Origin: Pseudomonas_T sp032052615
GTDB lineage: Bacteria; Pseudomonadota; Gammaproteobacteria; Pseudomonadales; Pseudomonadaceae
NCBI GenBank assembly: GCA_032052615.1
Contig: DAMBWF010000004.1
Location: forward strand, 124,001-188,000
DNA length: 64,000 nucleotides
Reading direction: 5' to 3'
Shown here: in pieces, positions 1 through 8,798 of the stretch
How positions within the stretch are numbered: the first letter of the stretch is position 1
Layout: each line of letters opens with the position of its first letter
Position numbers and translations under genes: made by a program
The notes under the pieces: model-generated
What the model was told of the DNA's origin: nothing
What the model saw: the letters and a program-made list of their open reading frames with translations, nothing else
Database searches by the model: none

Positions 1-2260
1 CATGCAGAATCGACAGGCGCTGGGCCATCACCGTGCAGAGGTTTTCCAGCTCTTCCGCCGTCAGCCCGTGCTGGCCGACGTTGAGCAGCAGGGCGATGGC
101 CATGTAGAAGCGCTGCAGGGTCTGCACGATGGCCCGGGATAGCAGGGTAAGGAGGACGAACTGCCGCGAGCTGGGCGCTGGCCGCACGTAGACATCCCCT
201 TCGGTCCGCAGTAGCCCTTGTTCCACGAACGCCGCCAGCCACTCGTCCACCACCGCGTCCAGCTCGTCCACGTCCCAACGGATGAACAGCTCCGCCTGCA
301 AGTAGGGGTAGAGGGCCTTGGTGAAGCGCAGGATCTGCTCCCGGCTCATCCGCGAGCTGCTCTGGAAGAAACAGGCCAGCAGCGCCGGCAGGGCGAACAC
401 GTGCAGGACGTTGTTGCGGTAGTAGGTCATCAGCACCGCGTTCTGTTCGTCCAGGTAGAGGATGCGGCCCAAGGCGTCGTTCTGTTCCGCCAGCAGGTTC
501 ATGCTGCGCACGTATTCGATGAGTGCCTGGCCGTCGCCCTCGGGCAGGGTCGCGTGGGGCGAGTAGGGCACTCGGCGGAACAGTGCCAGGTACAGGTCGA
601 GGATGCGCGCCAGGGCGCGCTCGTCCAGGGCCAGGCGGCTGGTGGAAAGCAGCGCCAGGGCCACCAGGTTGACCGGGTTGATGGCCGCCGCGTCGTTGAG
701 CCGGCGCGCCACCGTGACCGCCAATTGGTTGGTGGTGTCGCTCAGCCAGTCCGGCCGGTAGTCGGGGCCCAGCGCCTGGTCGCGCCAGTCCGGCTGGCGC
801 TGGTCGAGGAATTCCGCCAGCTTGATCGGTTCGCCGAAGTTCACCGAGACCGAGCCGAAGCGTTGCTGGCGAATGGCGTTGAGCACCTTGAACAGGTCGA
901 AGATCGACTCTTTCTTCTTGCTCGCGCCGCGCAGCTCGCCCAGGTAGGTGCGGCCCTCCAGCACCCGTTCGTAGCCGATGTACACCGGGACGAAGACAAT
1001 GGGCAGGCGGGACGAGCGCAGGAAGCTGCGCAGGGTGATCGCCAGCATGCCGGTCTTCGGGTGCAGCATGCGCCCGGTGCGCGAGCGGCCGCCCTCCACG
1101 AAGTACTCCACCGGGAACCCACGGCTGAACAGGGTGTGCAGGTATTCGTTGAACACCGCCGTATAGAGTGGGTTGCCCTTGAAGGTACGGCGCATGAAGA
1201 AGGCTCCGCCCCGGCGCAGCAGGCCGCCGATCACCGGCATGTTCAGGTTGATGCCGGCGGCGATGTGGGGCGGCGTCAGGCCGTTGCGGAACAGCAGGTA
1301 GGACAGCAGCAGGTAGTCGATGTGGCTGCGGTGGCAGGGCACGTAGATGACTTCGTGGCCTTGGGCGACATCCTGCACGCCCTCGATGTGGTTGATCCGG
1401 ATGCCCTCGTAGAGCTTGTTCCAGAACCAGCTCAGCACCACTTCCAGGAAGCGGATCGCGGTGTAGGTGTAGTCCGAGGCGATCTCGTTGGCATAGCGCA
1501 GCGCCTGGGCCTCGGCCTTGTCCACGGGAACCTTGTCCCGCTCCATTTCCTCGGCGATGGCCTGGCGTACCTGGGGCCCGTGGACCAGCCCCTTCACCAA
1601 GTTGCGCCGGTGAGACACGTCCGGGCCGATCACCGCCGTCTTCTGATTGCGGAAGTGCACCCGCAGGATGCGCTGCACCATGCGCAGGGTCCGCTCCGGT
1701 CCCTTGCCCTGGTTCACCAGCTCGCGCAGGTGGATCGGCGCGGAGAACTGTACCCGGGTCTTGCGCCCGAGAATCAGGATGGTGACCAGCCGGCGCAGGC
1801 GCCCCGTCACCGCCCAGTCGTCGGCGAACAGCAGCTTCCAGGGGCTGGTCTCGCGGTCCGGCGACTGCCCCCAGAACACGCTCACCGGAATGATCTGCGC
1901 ATCTTCCACCGCCTGCTGCTGGATCGCCCCCAGCACCCGTACCAGGGCCGGCGGGCTGCTGCGCTTGTCCTGGCGGCCGAACCAGTCCGGGTCGGGCGTC
2001 AGGTAGAAGAACGCCGCCGGTTCCAAGAGGTCCCCCACCCGCACCGGCAGCACCGGCCGCGGCAGCCCGGCCTTGCGGCACTCCGTGTCCACCACCGCCA
2101 GGTCGCTGATCGAGTCCTGTTGCAACGCGTACAGCACCGGCTTGCCGCGATCCAGCTTGAGGGTGAAGGCCGACTGGTTGATGGTTTCCGAGCGTACCCA
2201 CAGGTACAACAGGCGGCGAAGCGTGCCGAAAACGAGGCGACGGAACGGGGAACGGGTCAT
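1..2260 (-). CDS. plsB: Glycerol-3-phosphate 1-O-acyltransferase PlsB (3' end missing)
   Basis: This enzyme acylates sn-1 of glycerol-3-phosphate, the first committed step of phospholipid synthesis at the inner membrane. About 753 codons are visible, running from an ATG at 2258-2260 (protein starts MTRSPFRRLVFGTLRRLLYL) to the window edge without a stop. The acyltransferase block I motif HRSHID lies at residues 310-315, followed by the GGRSRTG block that binds the glycerol phosphate. The last visible residues (LCTVMAQRLSILH) match the C-terminal part of PlsB, so only roughly the last tenth of the protein is cut off. It is transcribed away from the peroxidase gene. Identity is firm from the motifs and overall similarity. 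Confidence 0.95.
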   Translation of the reverse strand, partial: MTRSPFRRLVFGTLRRLLYLWVRSETINQSAFTLKLDRGKPVLYALQQDSISDLAVVDTECRKAGLPRPVLPVRVGDLLEPAAFFYLTPDPDWFGRQDKRSSPPALVRVLGAIQQQAVEDAQIIPVSVFWGQSPDRETSPWKLLFADDWAVTGRLRRLVTILILGRKTRVQFSAPIHLRELVNQGKGPERTLRMVQRILRVHFRNQKTAVIGPDVSHRRNLVKGLVHGPQVRQAIAEEMERDKVPVDKAEAQALRYANEIASDYTYTAIRFLEVVLSWFWNKLYEGIRINHIEGVQDVAQGHEVIYVPCHRSHIDYLLLSYLLFRNGLTPPHIAAGINLNMPVIGGLLRRGGAFFMRRTFKGNPLYTAVFNEYLHTLFSRGFPVEYFVEGGRSRTGRMLHPKTGMLAITLRSFLRSSRLPIVFVPVYIGYERVLEGRTYLGELRGASKKKESIFDLFKVLNAIRQQRFGSVSVNFGEPIKLAEFLDQRQPDWRDQALGPDYRPDWLSDTTNQLAVTVARRLNDAAAINPVNLVALALLSTSRLALDERALARILDLYLALFRRVPYSPHATLPEGDGQALIEYVRSMNLLAEQNDALGRILYLDEQNAVLMTYYRNNVLHVFALPALLACFFQSSSRMSREQILRFTKALYPYLQAELFIRWDVDELDAVVDEWLAAFVEQGLLRTEGDVYVRPAPSSRQFVLLTLLSRAIVQTLQRFYMAIALLLNVGQHGLTAEELENLCTVMAQRLSILH

Positions 2261-2665
2261 ACGGCTTCTATCGGTGCGGCGTCGTGCGCGGGGCCGATAG
2301 TGTGCCGTATCGGCAGGCGAGCGGCAAAACACCAAGGACCCTTATTCGGTGAGCAAGTGTGCGCCGAGTGCGTTGATCGCGCGCCGATCCGGCGCCGTTC
2401 GGGGCGCTGGCGAGGCGTGCTCGGTGCCGCTTGGCTGAGTTGGTAAAAGGACGAGGTGCGCCTGAAATGAATGAAGGCCATTCCCTCATGGCTCGGGCTC
2501 GTCGAGCGAAACGGCGGTCGCGAGGCACGCGAAAGCCCGTAGTGACGGTAGCGGTGCAACAACCGGTCGCAGGCCGGGGCAGGCTGGTCTTGACGGTCAT
2601 CAAGGCGGGCCGTCTGGGCGGCGTGCTGGGATAGGCCGGAATTCTCAACGGAAGGAGCGACACGC
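2261..2665. other. Divergent intergenic region between plsB and the peroxidase gene
   Basis: These 405 bases separate the divergent plsB and cytochrome c peroxidase genes and should hold promoters for both. The recognisable elements are an FNR/Anr-like box at 2590-2603 and a good ribosome binding site (AAGGAG, 2652-2657) for the peroxidase. Short open frames exist, including one at 2431-2634 that begins with TTG. None has a convincing ribosome binding site or protein-like composition, so I call no gene here. Confidence 0.6.
2590..2603 (+). promoter_or_regulatory. FNR/Anr-type binding site upstream of cytochrome c peroxidase
   Basis: The sequence TTGACGGTCATCAA matches the FNR/Anr consensus TTGAT-N4-ATCAA with one mismatch. 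Its centre lies about 69 bases before the peroxidase ATG, which would suit activation at about -41.5 from a start site near 2638. Di-haem peroxidases in pseudomonads are known to be induced at low oxygen by Anr, so the site fits the gene it precedes. The assignment rests on the motif and its position; a chance match cannot be excluded. Confidence 0.65.
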
Positions 2666-3733
2666 ATGCGAACCCTCGTACTCTGCGCCGCCGTCGCGGC
2701 GCTGGCCGGGCCTGGCGAGGCACTGGCCCAATCGGCCGCCGAAACGCGCGAGCAGGCGAAGGCCCTGTTCCAGCCCATCCCCGCCCACCCCGACAAAATC
2801 CGTGGCGAGACGGTGACGCCGGCCAAGGTCGAACTGGGCAAGTGGCTGTTCTTCGACCCCCGGCTTTCCAAGAGCCATGTGATCAGTTGCAACACCTGTC
2901 ACAGCGTCGGCACCGGCGGCGCCGACAACGTGCCGACCTCCATCGGCCATGGCTGGCAGCGGGGGCCGCGCAATTCGCCGACCGTGCTGAACGCGGTGTT
3001 CAACGCCGCCCAGTTCTGGGACGGCCGCGCCGCCGACCTGCGCGAACAGGCCAAGGGCCCGGTACAGGCCAGCGTCGAGATGAACGCCACGCCGCGCCAC
3101 GTGGAAGAGACCCTGAGCAGCATTCCACAATACGTCGAGGCCTTCGAGCATGCGTTCCCGGGGGAGAAGAATGTCGTCAGTTTCGACAACATGGCGCGCG
3201 CCATCGAGGCCTTCGAAGCCACCCTGGTCACGCCCAATTCGCGCTTCGACAAGTTCCTGGCCGGCCAGGATTCCCTGGACGAAGGGGAGCTGCGAGGCCT
3301 GAACCTGTTCATGACCAAGGGTTGCGTCGGTTGCCATAACGGCGTCAACGTCGGCGGCCAGGCCTATTTCCCCTTCGGGGTGGTGGCCAAGCCCGGCGCC
3401 GAGATCCTGCCCGCCGGCGACAAGGGGCGCTTCGCGGTCACCCAGACCGCCACCGATGAGTACGTGTTCCGCGCCGCGCCGCTGCGCAACGTCGCGCTGA
3501 CCGCGCCCTATTTCCACAGCGGTCAGGTGTGGGAGCTGGAGCAGGCGGTCGCGATCATGGGCAGCAGCCAGTTGGGGCAGGAACTGAATGGGGAGGAAAC
3601 CAAGGCCATCACCCGCTTCCTCCGCACCCTGACGGGCGATCAGCCACGGGTCGAGTATCCGGTACTGCCCCCCAGCACGGCGACCACGCCGAAGCCCGAG
3701 TACGCATTGCCGGTGATCAAGAAGGAGGAATAG
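2666..3733 (+). CDS. ccpA: Di-haem cytochrome c peroxidase (CcpA/MauG family)
   Basis: This periplasmic enzyme reduces hydrogen peroxide to water using electrons from small c-type cytochromes or azurin. The 355-residue product begins with a signal peptide of about 22 residues ending ALAQS. It has two haem-binding motifs, CNTCH at residues 75-79 and CVGCH at 220-224, in the spacing typical of bacterial di-haem peroxidases. The family block around NSPTVLNAVFNAAQFWDGRA is also present. The start is supported by AAGGAG eight bases upstream. An Anr-type box precedes the gene and a strong terminator follows, so it is probably a single-gene unit induced when oxygen is low. The symbol is family-level; ccpR is used in some pseudomonads. 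Confidence 0.93.
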   Translation: MRTLVLCAAVAALAGPGEALAQSAAETREQAKALFQPIPAHPDKIRGETVTPAKVELGKWLFFDPRLSKSHVISCNTCHSVGTGGADNVPTSIGHGWQRGPRNSPTVLNAVFNAAQFWDGRAADLREQAKGPVQASVEMNATPRHVEETLSSIPQYVEAFEHAFPGEKNVVSFDNMARAIEAFEATLVTPNSRFDKFLAGQDSLDEGELRGLNLFMTKGCVGCHNGVNVGGQAYFPFGVVAKPGAEILPAGDKGRFAVTQTATDEYVFRAAPLRNVALTAPYFHSGQVWELEQAVAIMGSSQLGQELNGEETKAITRFLRTLTGDQPRVEYPVLPPSTATTPKPEYALPVIKKEE

Positions 3734-3754
3734 CCACCTTTCGCCCAAGCGAAC

Positions 3755-3781
3755 AGCCCCCGCGCGCGGGGGCTTTTTTTT
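3755..3781 (+). terminator. Rho-independent terminator after cytochrome c peroxidase
   Basis: A GC-rich hairpin with arms AGCCCCCG and CGGGGGCT is followed directly by eight T residues, 22 bases after the peroxidase stop codon. It should insulate the peroxidase from the ABC operon downstream. Confidence 0.9.
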
Positions 3782-3964
3782 CGATCGCGGGCCCCTTTCC
3801 GGCTCGGGCGACCGTCCAGGCCCCCGTTCCGAAGCGCTGGCGCGGCCAACGGGAACTAATGCGGGCGGTTACGGTCAGGGTTGCGCCGGAAGCCCTCGCG
3901 CTTCACGGCTGGCGGCCCGGCCCTCGATGTCAGGCGTCCGGGCGTGTATCGCACGGGTGAAGAC

Positions 3965-4885
3965 ATGATCGAACTAGAAAACCTGACCAAGCGCTTCGCG
4001 CAGCGCACCGTCGTGGACGACCTGTCGCTCCGCGTCGCCCCAGGCGAAGTCCTGGGTTTCCTCGGCCCCAACGGCGCCGGTAAATCCACCACCATGAAGA
4101 TGCTCACCGGGTTCCTCGCGCCCACCTCGGGCACGGCCCGCGTGTGGGGCCACGATATCCGCGCCCAGACCCTTCGGGCCCAGCGGGAGATCGGCTACCT
4201 GCCGGAAGGCGCGCCATGCTACGGCGACATGACGGTGCGCGCGTTCCTTGAATTCATCGCCGAAATCCGGGGCTTTCGGGGTGCCGGCAAGCGCGGCCGG
4301 GTCGACCAGGTGGTGGCCCAGGTGGAGCTGGAGTCGGTGCTCGGCCAGACCATCGACACCCTGTCCAAGGGCTTCAAGCGCCGTGTCGGGTTGGCCCAGG
4401 CGATCCTCCACGAGCCTCGCGCGCTGATCCTCGACGAGCCCACCGACGGCCTCGACCCCAACCAGAAGCATCAGGTTCGCCAATTGATCCGGCGCCTGGC
4501 CCGCGAGCGGATCGTCATCGTTTCCACCCATATCCTCGAAGAAGTGACGGCGGTCTGCACCCGCGCGGTGGTGATCGCCGGCGGCCGGCTGCTGGCGGAC
4601 GGCACGCCGTTCGAGTTGGAAAGCCGTTCCCGCTACCACCAGGCGGTGACCCTATTGGGCGAGGGGCTGGACCGCGACGCCCTGGCGGCGCTGCCGGGCG
4701 TGGCCGGGGTGGAAGACAACCCGCTGGAGGGCAGCCTCACGGTGCTGGCCGCCCCCGGCGAGGTGATCTTTCCCCAGGTCAACCAGTTGATCCACGCCCG
4801 GGGCTGGCGGGTCCGCGAACTGGACGTGGAGCGCGGCCGGCTGGACGAAGTATTCCGCAGCCTGACCCGGGGAGAAGCCGCATGA
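3965..4885 (+). CDS. ABC transporter ATP-binding protein (GldA-like)
   Basis: This is the nucleotide-binding subunit of an ABC-2 type system. The 306-residue protein has Walker A GPNGAGKST at residues 34-42, a signature region LSKGFKRRVGLAQA near residue 136, Walker B ALILDEPTDGLDP near 157, and the switch histidine in STHILEEV. A C-terminal extension of about 90 residues follows, as in GldA and NodI-type ATPases. I chose the ATG at 3965 (MIELENLTKRF) because the ATPase fold begins there and GGGTGAAG precedes it; the frame is open further upstream. Its stop overlaps the permease start by four bases. The substrate is unknown. Confidence 0.92.
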   Translation: MIELENLTKRFAQRTVVDDLSLRVAPGEVLGFLGPNGAGKSTTMKMLTGFLAPTSGTARVWGHDIRAQTLRAQREIGYLPEGAPCYGDMTVRAFLEFIAEIRGFRGAGKRGRVDQVVAQVELESVLGQTIDTLSKGFKRRVGLAQAILHEPRALILDEPTDGLDPNQKHQVRQLIRRLARERIVIVSTHILEEVTAVCTRAVVIAGGRLLADGTPFELESRSRYHQAVTLLGEGLDRDALAALPGVAGVEDNPLEGSLTVLAAPGEVIFPQVNQLIHARGWRVRELDVERGRLDEVFRSLTRGEAA

Positions 4886-5616
4886 GCCAGTTACCAGTGG
4901 TCTTCAAGCGCGAACTGGCCAGCTACTTCGCCACGCCCCTCGCGTATGTCTTCATCGTGATCTTCCTGGTGCTCGCCGGGGTATTCACTTTTTACCTGGG
5001 AGGCTTCTACGAGAGCGGCCAGGCCAGCCTCGCGCCGTTCTTCACCTTCCACCCCTGGCTGTACCTGTTCCTGGTGCCGGCAATCGCCATGCGCCTATGG
5101 GCGGAGGAACGCAAGTCCGGCTCCATCGAGCTGCTGATGACCCTGCCGATCACCCGCTTCGAGGCCGTCACCGGCAAGTTCCTGGCGGCCTGGGTATTCG
5201 CCGGGCTGGCGCTGCTGTTGACCTTCCCCATGGTGCTGACGGTGAACTACCTGGGTGAGCCGGACAACGGCGCGATCCTCACCGGCTACCTGGGGAGCTG
5301 GCTGCTGGCCGGCGCGTACCTGGCCATCGGCGCCTGCATGTCGGCGCTGACCAAGAACCAGGTGATCGCCTTCATCCTGGCGGTGAGCGTGTGCTTCCTG
5401 TTCATGGTCAGCGGCTTACCGCTGGTGCTGGATGCCTTCAACGGCTGGGCGCCCCGGGGACTGCTGGACGCGGTGGCCTCCCTGAGCCTGCTGATCCGCT
5501 TCGAGGCGATCAGCAAGGGCGTGATCGACCTGCGCGACCTGCTGTATTTCCTCTCGCTGATCGTCGCCTGGCTGGCCGCCACCGCCGTGGTGGTCGATCT
5601 GAAGAAAGCCGACTGA
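4882..5616 (+). CDS. ABC-2 type permease (GldF-like)
   Basis: The membrane subunit paired with the preceding ATPase has 244 residues with about six hydrophobic helices. The first is near residues 18-40, after a short cytoplasmic start (MSQLPVVFKRELASYF) typical of ABC-2 permeases. The motif RLWAEERKSGSIELLMTLPI is characteristic of the GldF/NosY group. ATGA overlap with the ATPase gene implies translational coupling, and the next gene begins 10 bases after this stop. The similarity is to gliding-motility GldF, but nothing in the window suggests gliding, and proteobacterial copies have no settled function. Confidence 0.9.
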   Translation: MSQLPVVFKRELASYFATPLAYVFIVIFLVLAGVFTFYLGGFYESGQASLAPFFTFHPWLYLFLVPAIAMRLWAEERKSGSIELLMTLPITRFEAVTGKFLAAWVFAGLALLLTFPMVLTVNYLGEPDNGAILTGYLGSWLLAGAYLAIGACMSALTKNQVIAFILAVSVCFLFMVSGLPLVLDAFNGWAPRGLLDAVASLSLLIRFEAISKGVIDLRDLLYFLSLIVAWLAATAVVVDLKKAD

Positions 5617-5626
5617 GGGCGTGCCG

Positions 5627-7474
5627 ATGAAAAAACTGATGCATTCCGGCGCCGGGCTGCTGCTCATCGCCCTGGCGTTCCTGGCCTTCAACCTGGTGTC
5701 CGGCCTGGCCTTCACCGGCGCGCGCCTGGACCTGACCGAGCAGAAGCTCTACACCATCTCCGACGGCACCCGGCGCATCCTCGGGCAGCTCGAGGAGCCC
5801 ATCGACCTGTATTTCTTCTATTCCGACACCTCGGCCAAGAACCTGGTGGCGCTGCGCAATTACGCGCGGCGGGTGGAAGAACTGCTCAAGGCCTACCAGC
5901 GCGAGGCCAACGGCAAGATCCGCCTGCACATCGTCGATCCCGAGCCGTTCTCCGAGGACGAGGACCGCGCCGCCGAACTCGGCCTGCAGGCGGTGCCGCT
6001 GCAGCAGGGCGGAGACTCACTGTACTTCGGCCTGGCCGGCACCAATGGGGTGGACGACACCCAGGTCATTCCGTTCTTCCAACCGGACCAGGAGACCTTC
6101 CTCGAATACGAGGTCAGCCGCCTGGTGCAGAGCCTGTCCAAGCCGGAGCGGCCAGTGGTCGGCGTGCTTTCCGGACTGCCGCTCAACGGCGGCTTCGACC
6201 GGGCCGCCCGGCGCCCCGGCGGCCCTTGGATGGTGATGGAAGAGATACGCCAGTTGTTCCAGATCGAGAGCCTGAGGCCGGACGTGGACCTGATCCCCGA
6301 GCGGGTCTCGGTGCTCATGCTGGTCCATCCCAAGGACCTGCCGCGGCAGACCTTGTATGCCATCGACCAGTTCGTCCTGCGCGGCGGCAAGTTGCTGGTC
6401 TTCGTCGATCCCCTCAGCGAGGCGGACAACGGCGACGATCCGTCGGGACTGGCCGGGAACGGCCGGGCCTCGGGCCTGGCGCCCTTGTTCGAGGCCTGGG
6501 GCCTGCGCCTGCGGCCGGACCAGGTGGTGCTGGACGGCGCCTACGCCCTGTCGGTGAGCGCCGGGCGCGACCAGCGTCCGCTGCGCCATGCCGCCTGGCT
6601 GAGCCTGCCGCGACAGGCCATGGACCCGGACGACGTGACCACCGCCAGCCTGGAGAACCTCACCGTCGCCACGGCGGGCATCCTCGAACCGCTGGACGGC
6701 GCCAAGACCCGCTTCACGCCGCTGCTGCGCAGCTCCGAGTACGCCATGCTGGTGGACGCCCAGCGCTTTGTCGCCCTGGACGACCCCGAAACGCTGATCC
6801 GCGAGTTGCACCCCACCGGCGAGCGCTACGCCATCGCCGCGCGGATCGACGGCCCGGCTCGCAGCGCCTTCCCCGGTGGCATCGAGGGGCACCAGGGTGG
6901 GCTCGAATCCGCCGAGGCCATCCACGTGATCGCGGTGGCCGACACCGACCTGCTCAGCGACCGCATGTGGGTGCGCGTGCAGGATTTCTTCGGCCAGAGC
7001 GTTCCCCAGCCGTGGGCCGACAACGCCAGTTTCGCGATCAACGCATTGGACAACCTCAGCGGTTCCGACGCGTTGATCAGCGTGCGCTCCCGTGGCCGCT
7101 TCAGCCGGCCGTTCCATGTCGTGGACGCCTTGCAGCGCGACGCCGAGGCACGGTTCCGCGAGAAGGAAGAGGTGCTCAAGGCGCGGCTGGCGGAGACCGA
7201 GGAGAAGCTCGCCGCCCTGCAGCGGAACCAGGACCCGGCCAAGGCCTTGGAGCCGACCCCGGAACAGCAGGGCGCGCTGCAGCAGTTCCTCCAGGAAAAG
7301 GTACGGATTCGCAAGGAGCTGCGGGAGGTGCGCTACCAGCTCGACGCCCGCATCGAGGCCCTCGGGCGCGTGTTGAAGTTCGTCAACATCGGCCTGATGC
7401 CGCTGCTGCTCACCGTGGCGGCGCTGCTGGCCTGGGCCTGGCGCCGGCGGCGCCCGGCGGCATCGCGTATTTGA
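5627..7474 (+). CDS. GldG-like auxiliary protein of ABC-type system
   Basis: This 615-residue protein has one membrane helix near the N terminus (about residues 8-28), a large extracytoplasmic region, a charged probable coiled coil (about residues 510-590), and a second helix near the C terminus followed by an arginine-rich tail. The periplasmic part shows the GldG/DUF7088-type layout (LDLTEQKLYTISDGTRRIL followed by a Rossmann-like ABC-associated domain). The start is set at the ATG at 5627, seven bases after GAGGG; a GTG two codons earlier is possible. It is probably a structural partner of the ATPase and permease. What the complex transports or pulls on is not evident. Confidence 0.85.
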   Translation: MKKLMHSGAGLLLIALAFLAFNLVSGLAFTGARLDLTEQKLYTISDGTRRILGQLEEPIDLYFFYSDTSAKNLVALRNYARRVEELLKAYQREANGKIRLHIVDPEPFSEDEDRAAELGLQAVPLQQGGDSLYFGLAGTNGVDDTQVIPFFQPDQETFLEYEVSRLVQSLSKPERPVVGVLSGLPLNGGFDRAARRPGGPWMVMEEIRQLFQIESLRPDVDLIPERVSVLMLVHPKDLPRQTLYAIDQFVLRGGKLLVFVDPLSEADNGDDPSGLAGNGRASGLAPLFEAWGLRLRPDQVVLDGAYALSVSAGRDQRPLRHAAWLSLPRQAMDPDDVTTASLENLTVATAGILEPLDGAKTRFTPLLRSSEYAMLVDAQRFVALDDPETLIRELHPTGERYAIAARIDGPARSAFPGGIEGHQGGLESAEAIHVIAVADTDLLSDRMWVRVQDFFGQSVPQPWADNASFAINALDNLSGSDALISVRSRGRFSRPFHVVDALQRDAEARFREKEEVLKARLAETEEKLAALQRNQDPAKALEPTPEQQGALQQFLQEKVRIRKELREVRYQLDARIEALGRVLKFVNIGLMPLLLTVAALLAWAWRRRRPAASRI

Positions 7475-7528
7475 ACGGGACGAGGGGCGTCGGCGCCCCT
7501 CGGTTCGCAACGCTTTCGAGAGGTTTTC

Positions 7529-8515
7529 ATGGGACGTAAGCAACTGATCCTTCTCGCGCTGCTGGCGGCGGTTCTGGTGGCGCTCTACGCCTGGCTGCAG
7601 CGGGACGAGAAACCGGCGCGGGTCGAACGCGACGCGCTACTGCCGGGGTTTGCCGGGCAACTGGCCTCGGTCCAGGCCCTCGAGGTGCGTCGCCCCGGCC
7701 AGCCGGCGGTGCGCGTGCAGCGAGGCGACGACGGGGCCTGGCGGGTACCGGCCAAGGCCGATTATCCGGCGCGGGCATCGGCGGTGGTGGAACTGCTGAA
7801 GGCCCTGGCCGACGCGCGCAAGGTGGAGGCGAAGACCGCCAACCCCGCCCTGCTCGGGCGCCTCGGCCTGGCCGAGGACGGCGATCCCGCCGGCCAGGCG
7901 ACCCGCCTGGATATCCAGCGCGCCGGCGCCGGCCCGCTGACCCTGCTGGTGGGCAAGCCGGCCCGGCAGGGCAGGGGACAACTGGTCCGTCTGCCCGGCG
8001 AGAGCCAGGCCTGGCTGATCGACCGCGACATCGAGCTGCCGGAAAACGAACTGGGTTGGCTGGACCGGCGGGTGGCGGCGGTGCCGCTCGGCGATATCCA
8101 GCGCCTGGACCTGCGCCACGCCGACGGTCAGCGCCTGAGCCTGTCCCGCCAGAGCCGTAAGCAGGCGAACTTCGAGGTGGCGCCCTTGCCGGCCGGCCGG
8201 AAACCGGCCGTCGACGGTGTGGCCAACGGCATCCCCGGCGTCTTCAGCGACTTGAGCTTCGCCGACGCGGCGCCTCGCCAGCAGGCCACCTTCGCCCAGC
8301 CGCCGGTTCTGACCTTCGACCTGCACACCTTCGACGGGGGGCGGGTCACCGGGAGCCTCTATGCCCAGGGCGAGCAATACTGGCTGGTGCAGGACAGTCG
8401 CGCCGGAGTGAGCGACGCGCAATGGCCGGGTCGCCCCGACTGGGCCTATCGGCTGGAGAGCTACGCGTACCAGACCTTGGCGAAGCGGCTCGAGGCACCG
8501 TCGGCCAAGCCCTGA
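7529..8515 (+). CDS. DUF4340 domain-containing protein
   Basis: This 328-residue protein has an N-terminal membrane anchor (residues 5-20, LILLALLAAVLVALYAWL) and an extracytoplasmic region built of repeated beta-rich modules of the DUF4340 type. An example is the stretch around VQALEVRRPGQPAVRVQRG with the following WRVP element. It sits 54 bases after the GldG-like gene with GAGAGG as ribosome binding site, and is the usual fourth member of GldA/F/G operons in proteobacteria. No catalytic residues can be identified. It is probably an envelope-exposed partner of the ABC system; its function is unknown. Confidence 0.85.
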   Translation: MGRKQLILLALLAAVLVALYAWLQRDEKPARVERDALLPGFAGQLASVQALEVRRPGQPAVRVQRGDDGAWRVPAKADYPARASAVVELLKALADARKVEAKTANPALLGRLGLAEDGDPAGQATRLDIQRAGAGPLTLLVGKPARQGRGQLVRLPGESQAWLIDRDIELPENELGWLDRRVAAVPLGDIQRLDLRHADGQRLSLSRQSRKQANFEVAPLPAGRKPAVDGVANGIPGVFSDLSFADAAPRQQATFAQPPVLTFDLHTFDGGRVTGSLYAQGEQYWLVQDSRAGVSDAQWPGRPDWAYRLESYAYQTLAKRLEAPSAKP

Positions 8516-8612
8516 CGCCCCATGGCGGTGCGCCGTCCGGCGCCCGCCGTGCCCTGAAAGCGAGCGTGCCGCCGCCCCGGCGATCACCCCGCGGGGCCTG
8601 GGAAAAAAAGGC

Positions 8613-8641
8613 TTTTCAGGCCCGGGTTCTCCTTTCATACT
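8613..8641 (+). promoter_or_regulatory. Possible sigma-70 promoter for the cold-shock gene
   Basis: TTTTCA (8613-8618) and CATACT (8636-8641) are separated by exactly 17 bases; each matches four of six consensus positions. If used, transcription would start near 8648 and give a leader of about 150 nucleotides before the cold-shock start codon, as is common for CspA-type mRNAs. The leader also contains an AACAAGAA stretch at 8709-8716. The call is tentative. Confidence 0.35.
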
Positions 8642-8798
8642 CCGGTGGCGGTCGCGTCGAGACGCCATTCGACATTCCGCCCGGCTCACTCCGGCCGGCG
8701 TGGAATACAACAAGAAGCGACGTCATCGTCGCGCCGCCGAGGCGCCCGGCTCCCTGACGGGAGGGGCGGTCAAACATCGCGAGTTGGAGAGAGTGGTA

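Noticed and set aside
218..2446. Long plus-strand open frame antisense to plsB
   Set aside because: It is the GC-driven shadow of plsB; composition is His/Gln/Val/Arg-rich and no family fits, whereas the minus strand shows PlsB motifs throughout.
2431..2634. Short plus-strand frame of 67 residues before the peroxidase gene
   Set aside because: It starts with TTG, lacks a ribosome binding site, is Arg/Gly/Val-rich, and overlaps the probable promoter and Anr box.
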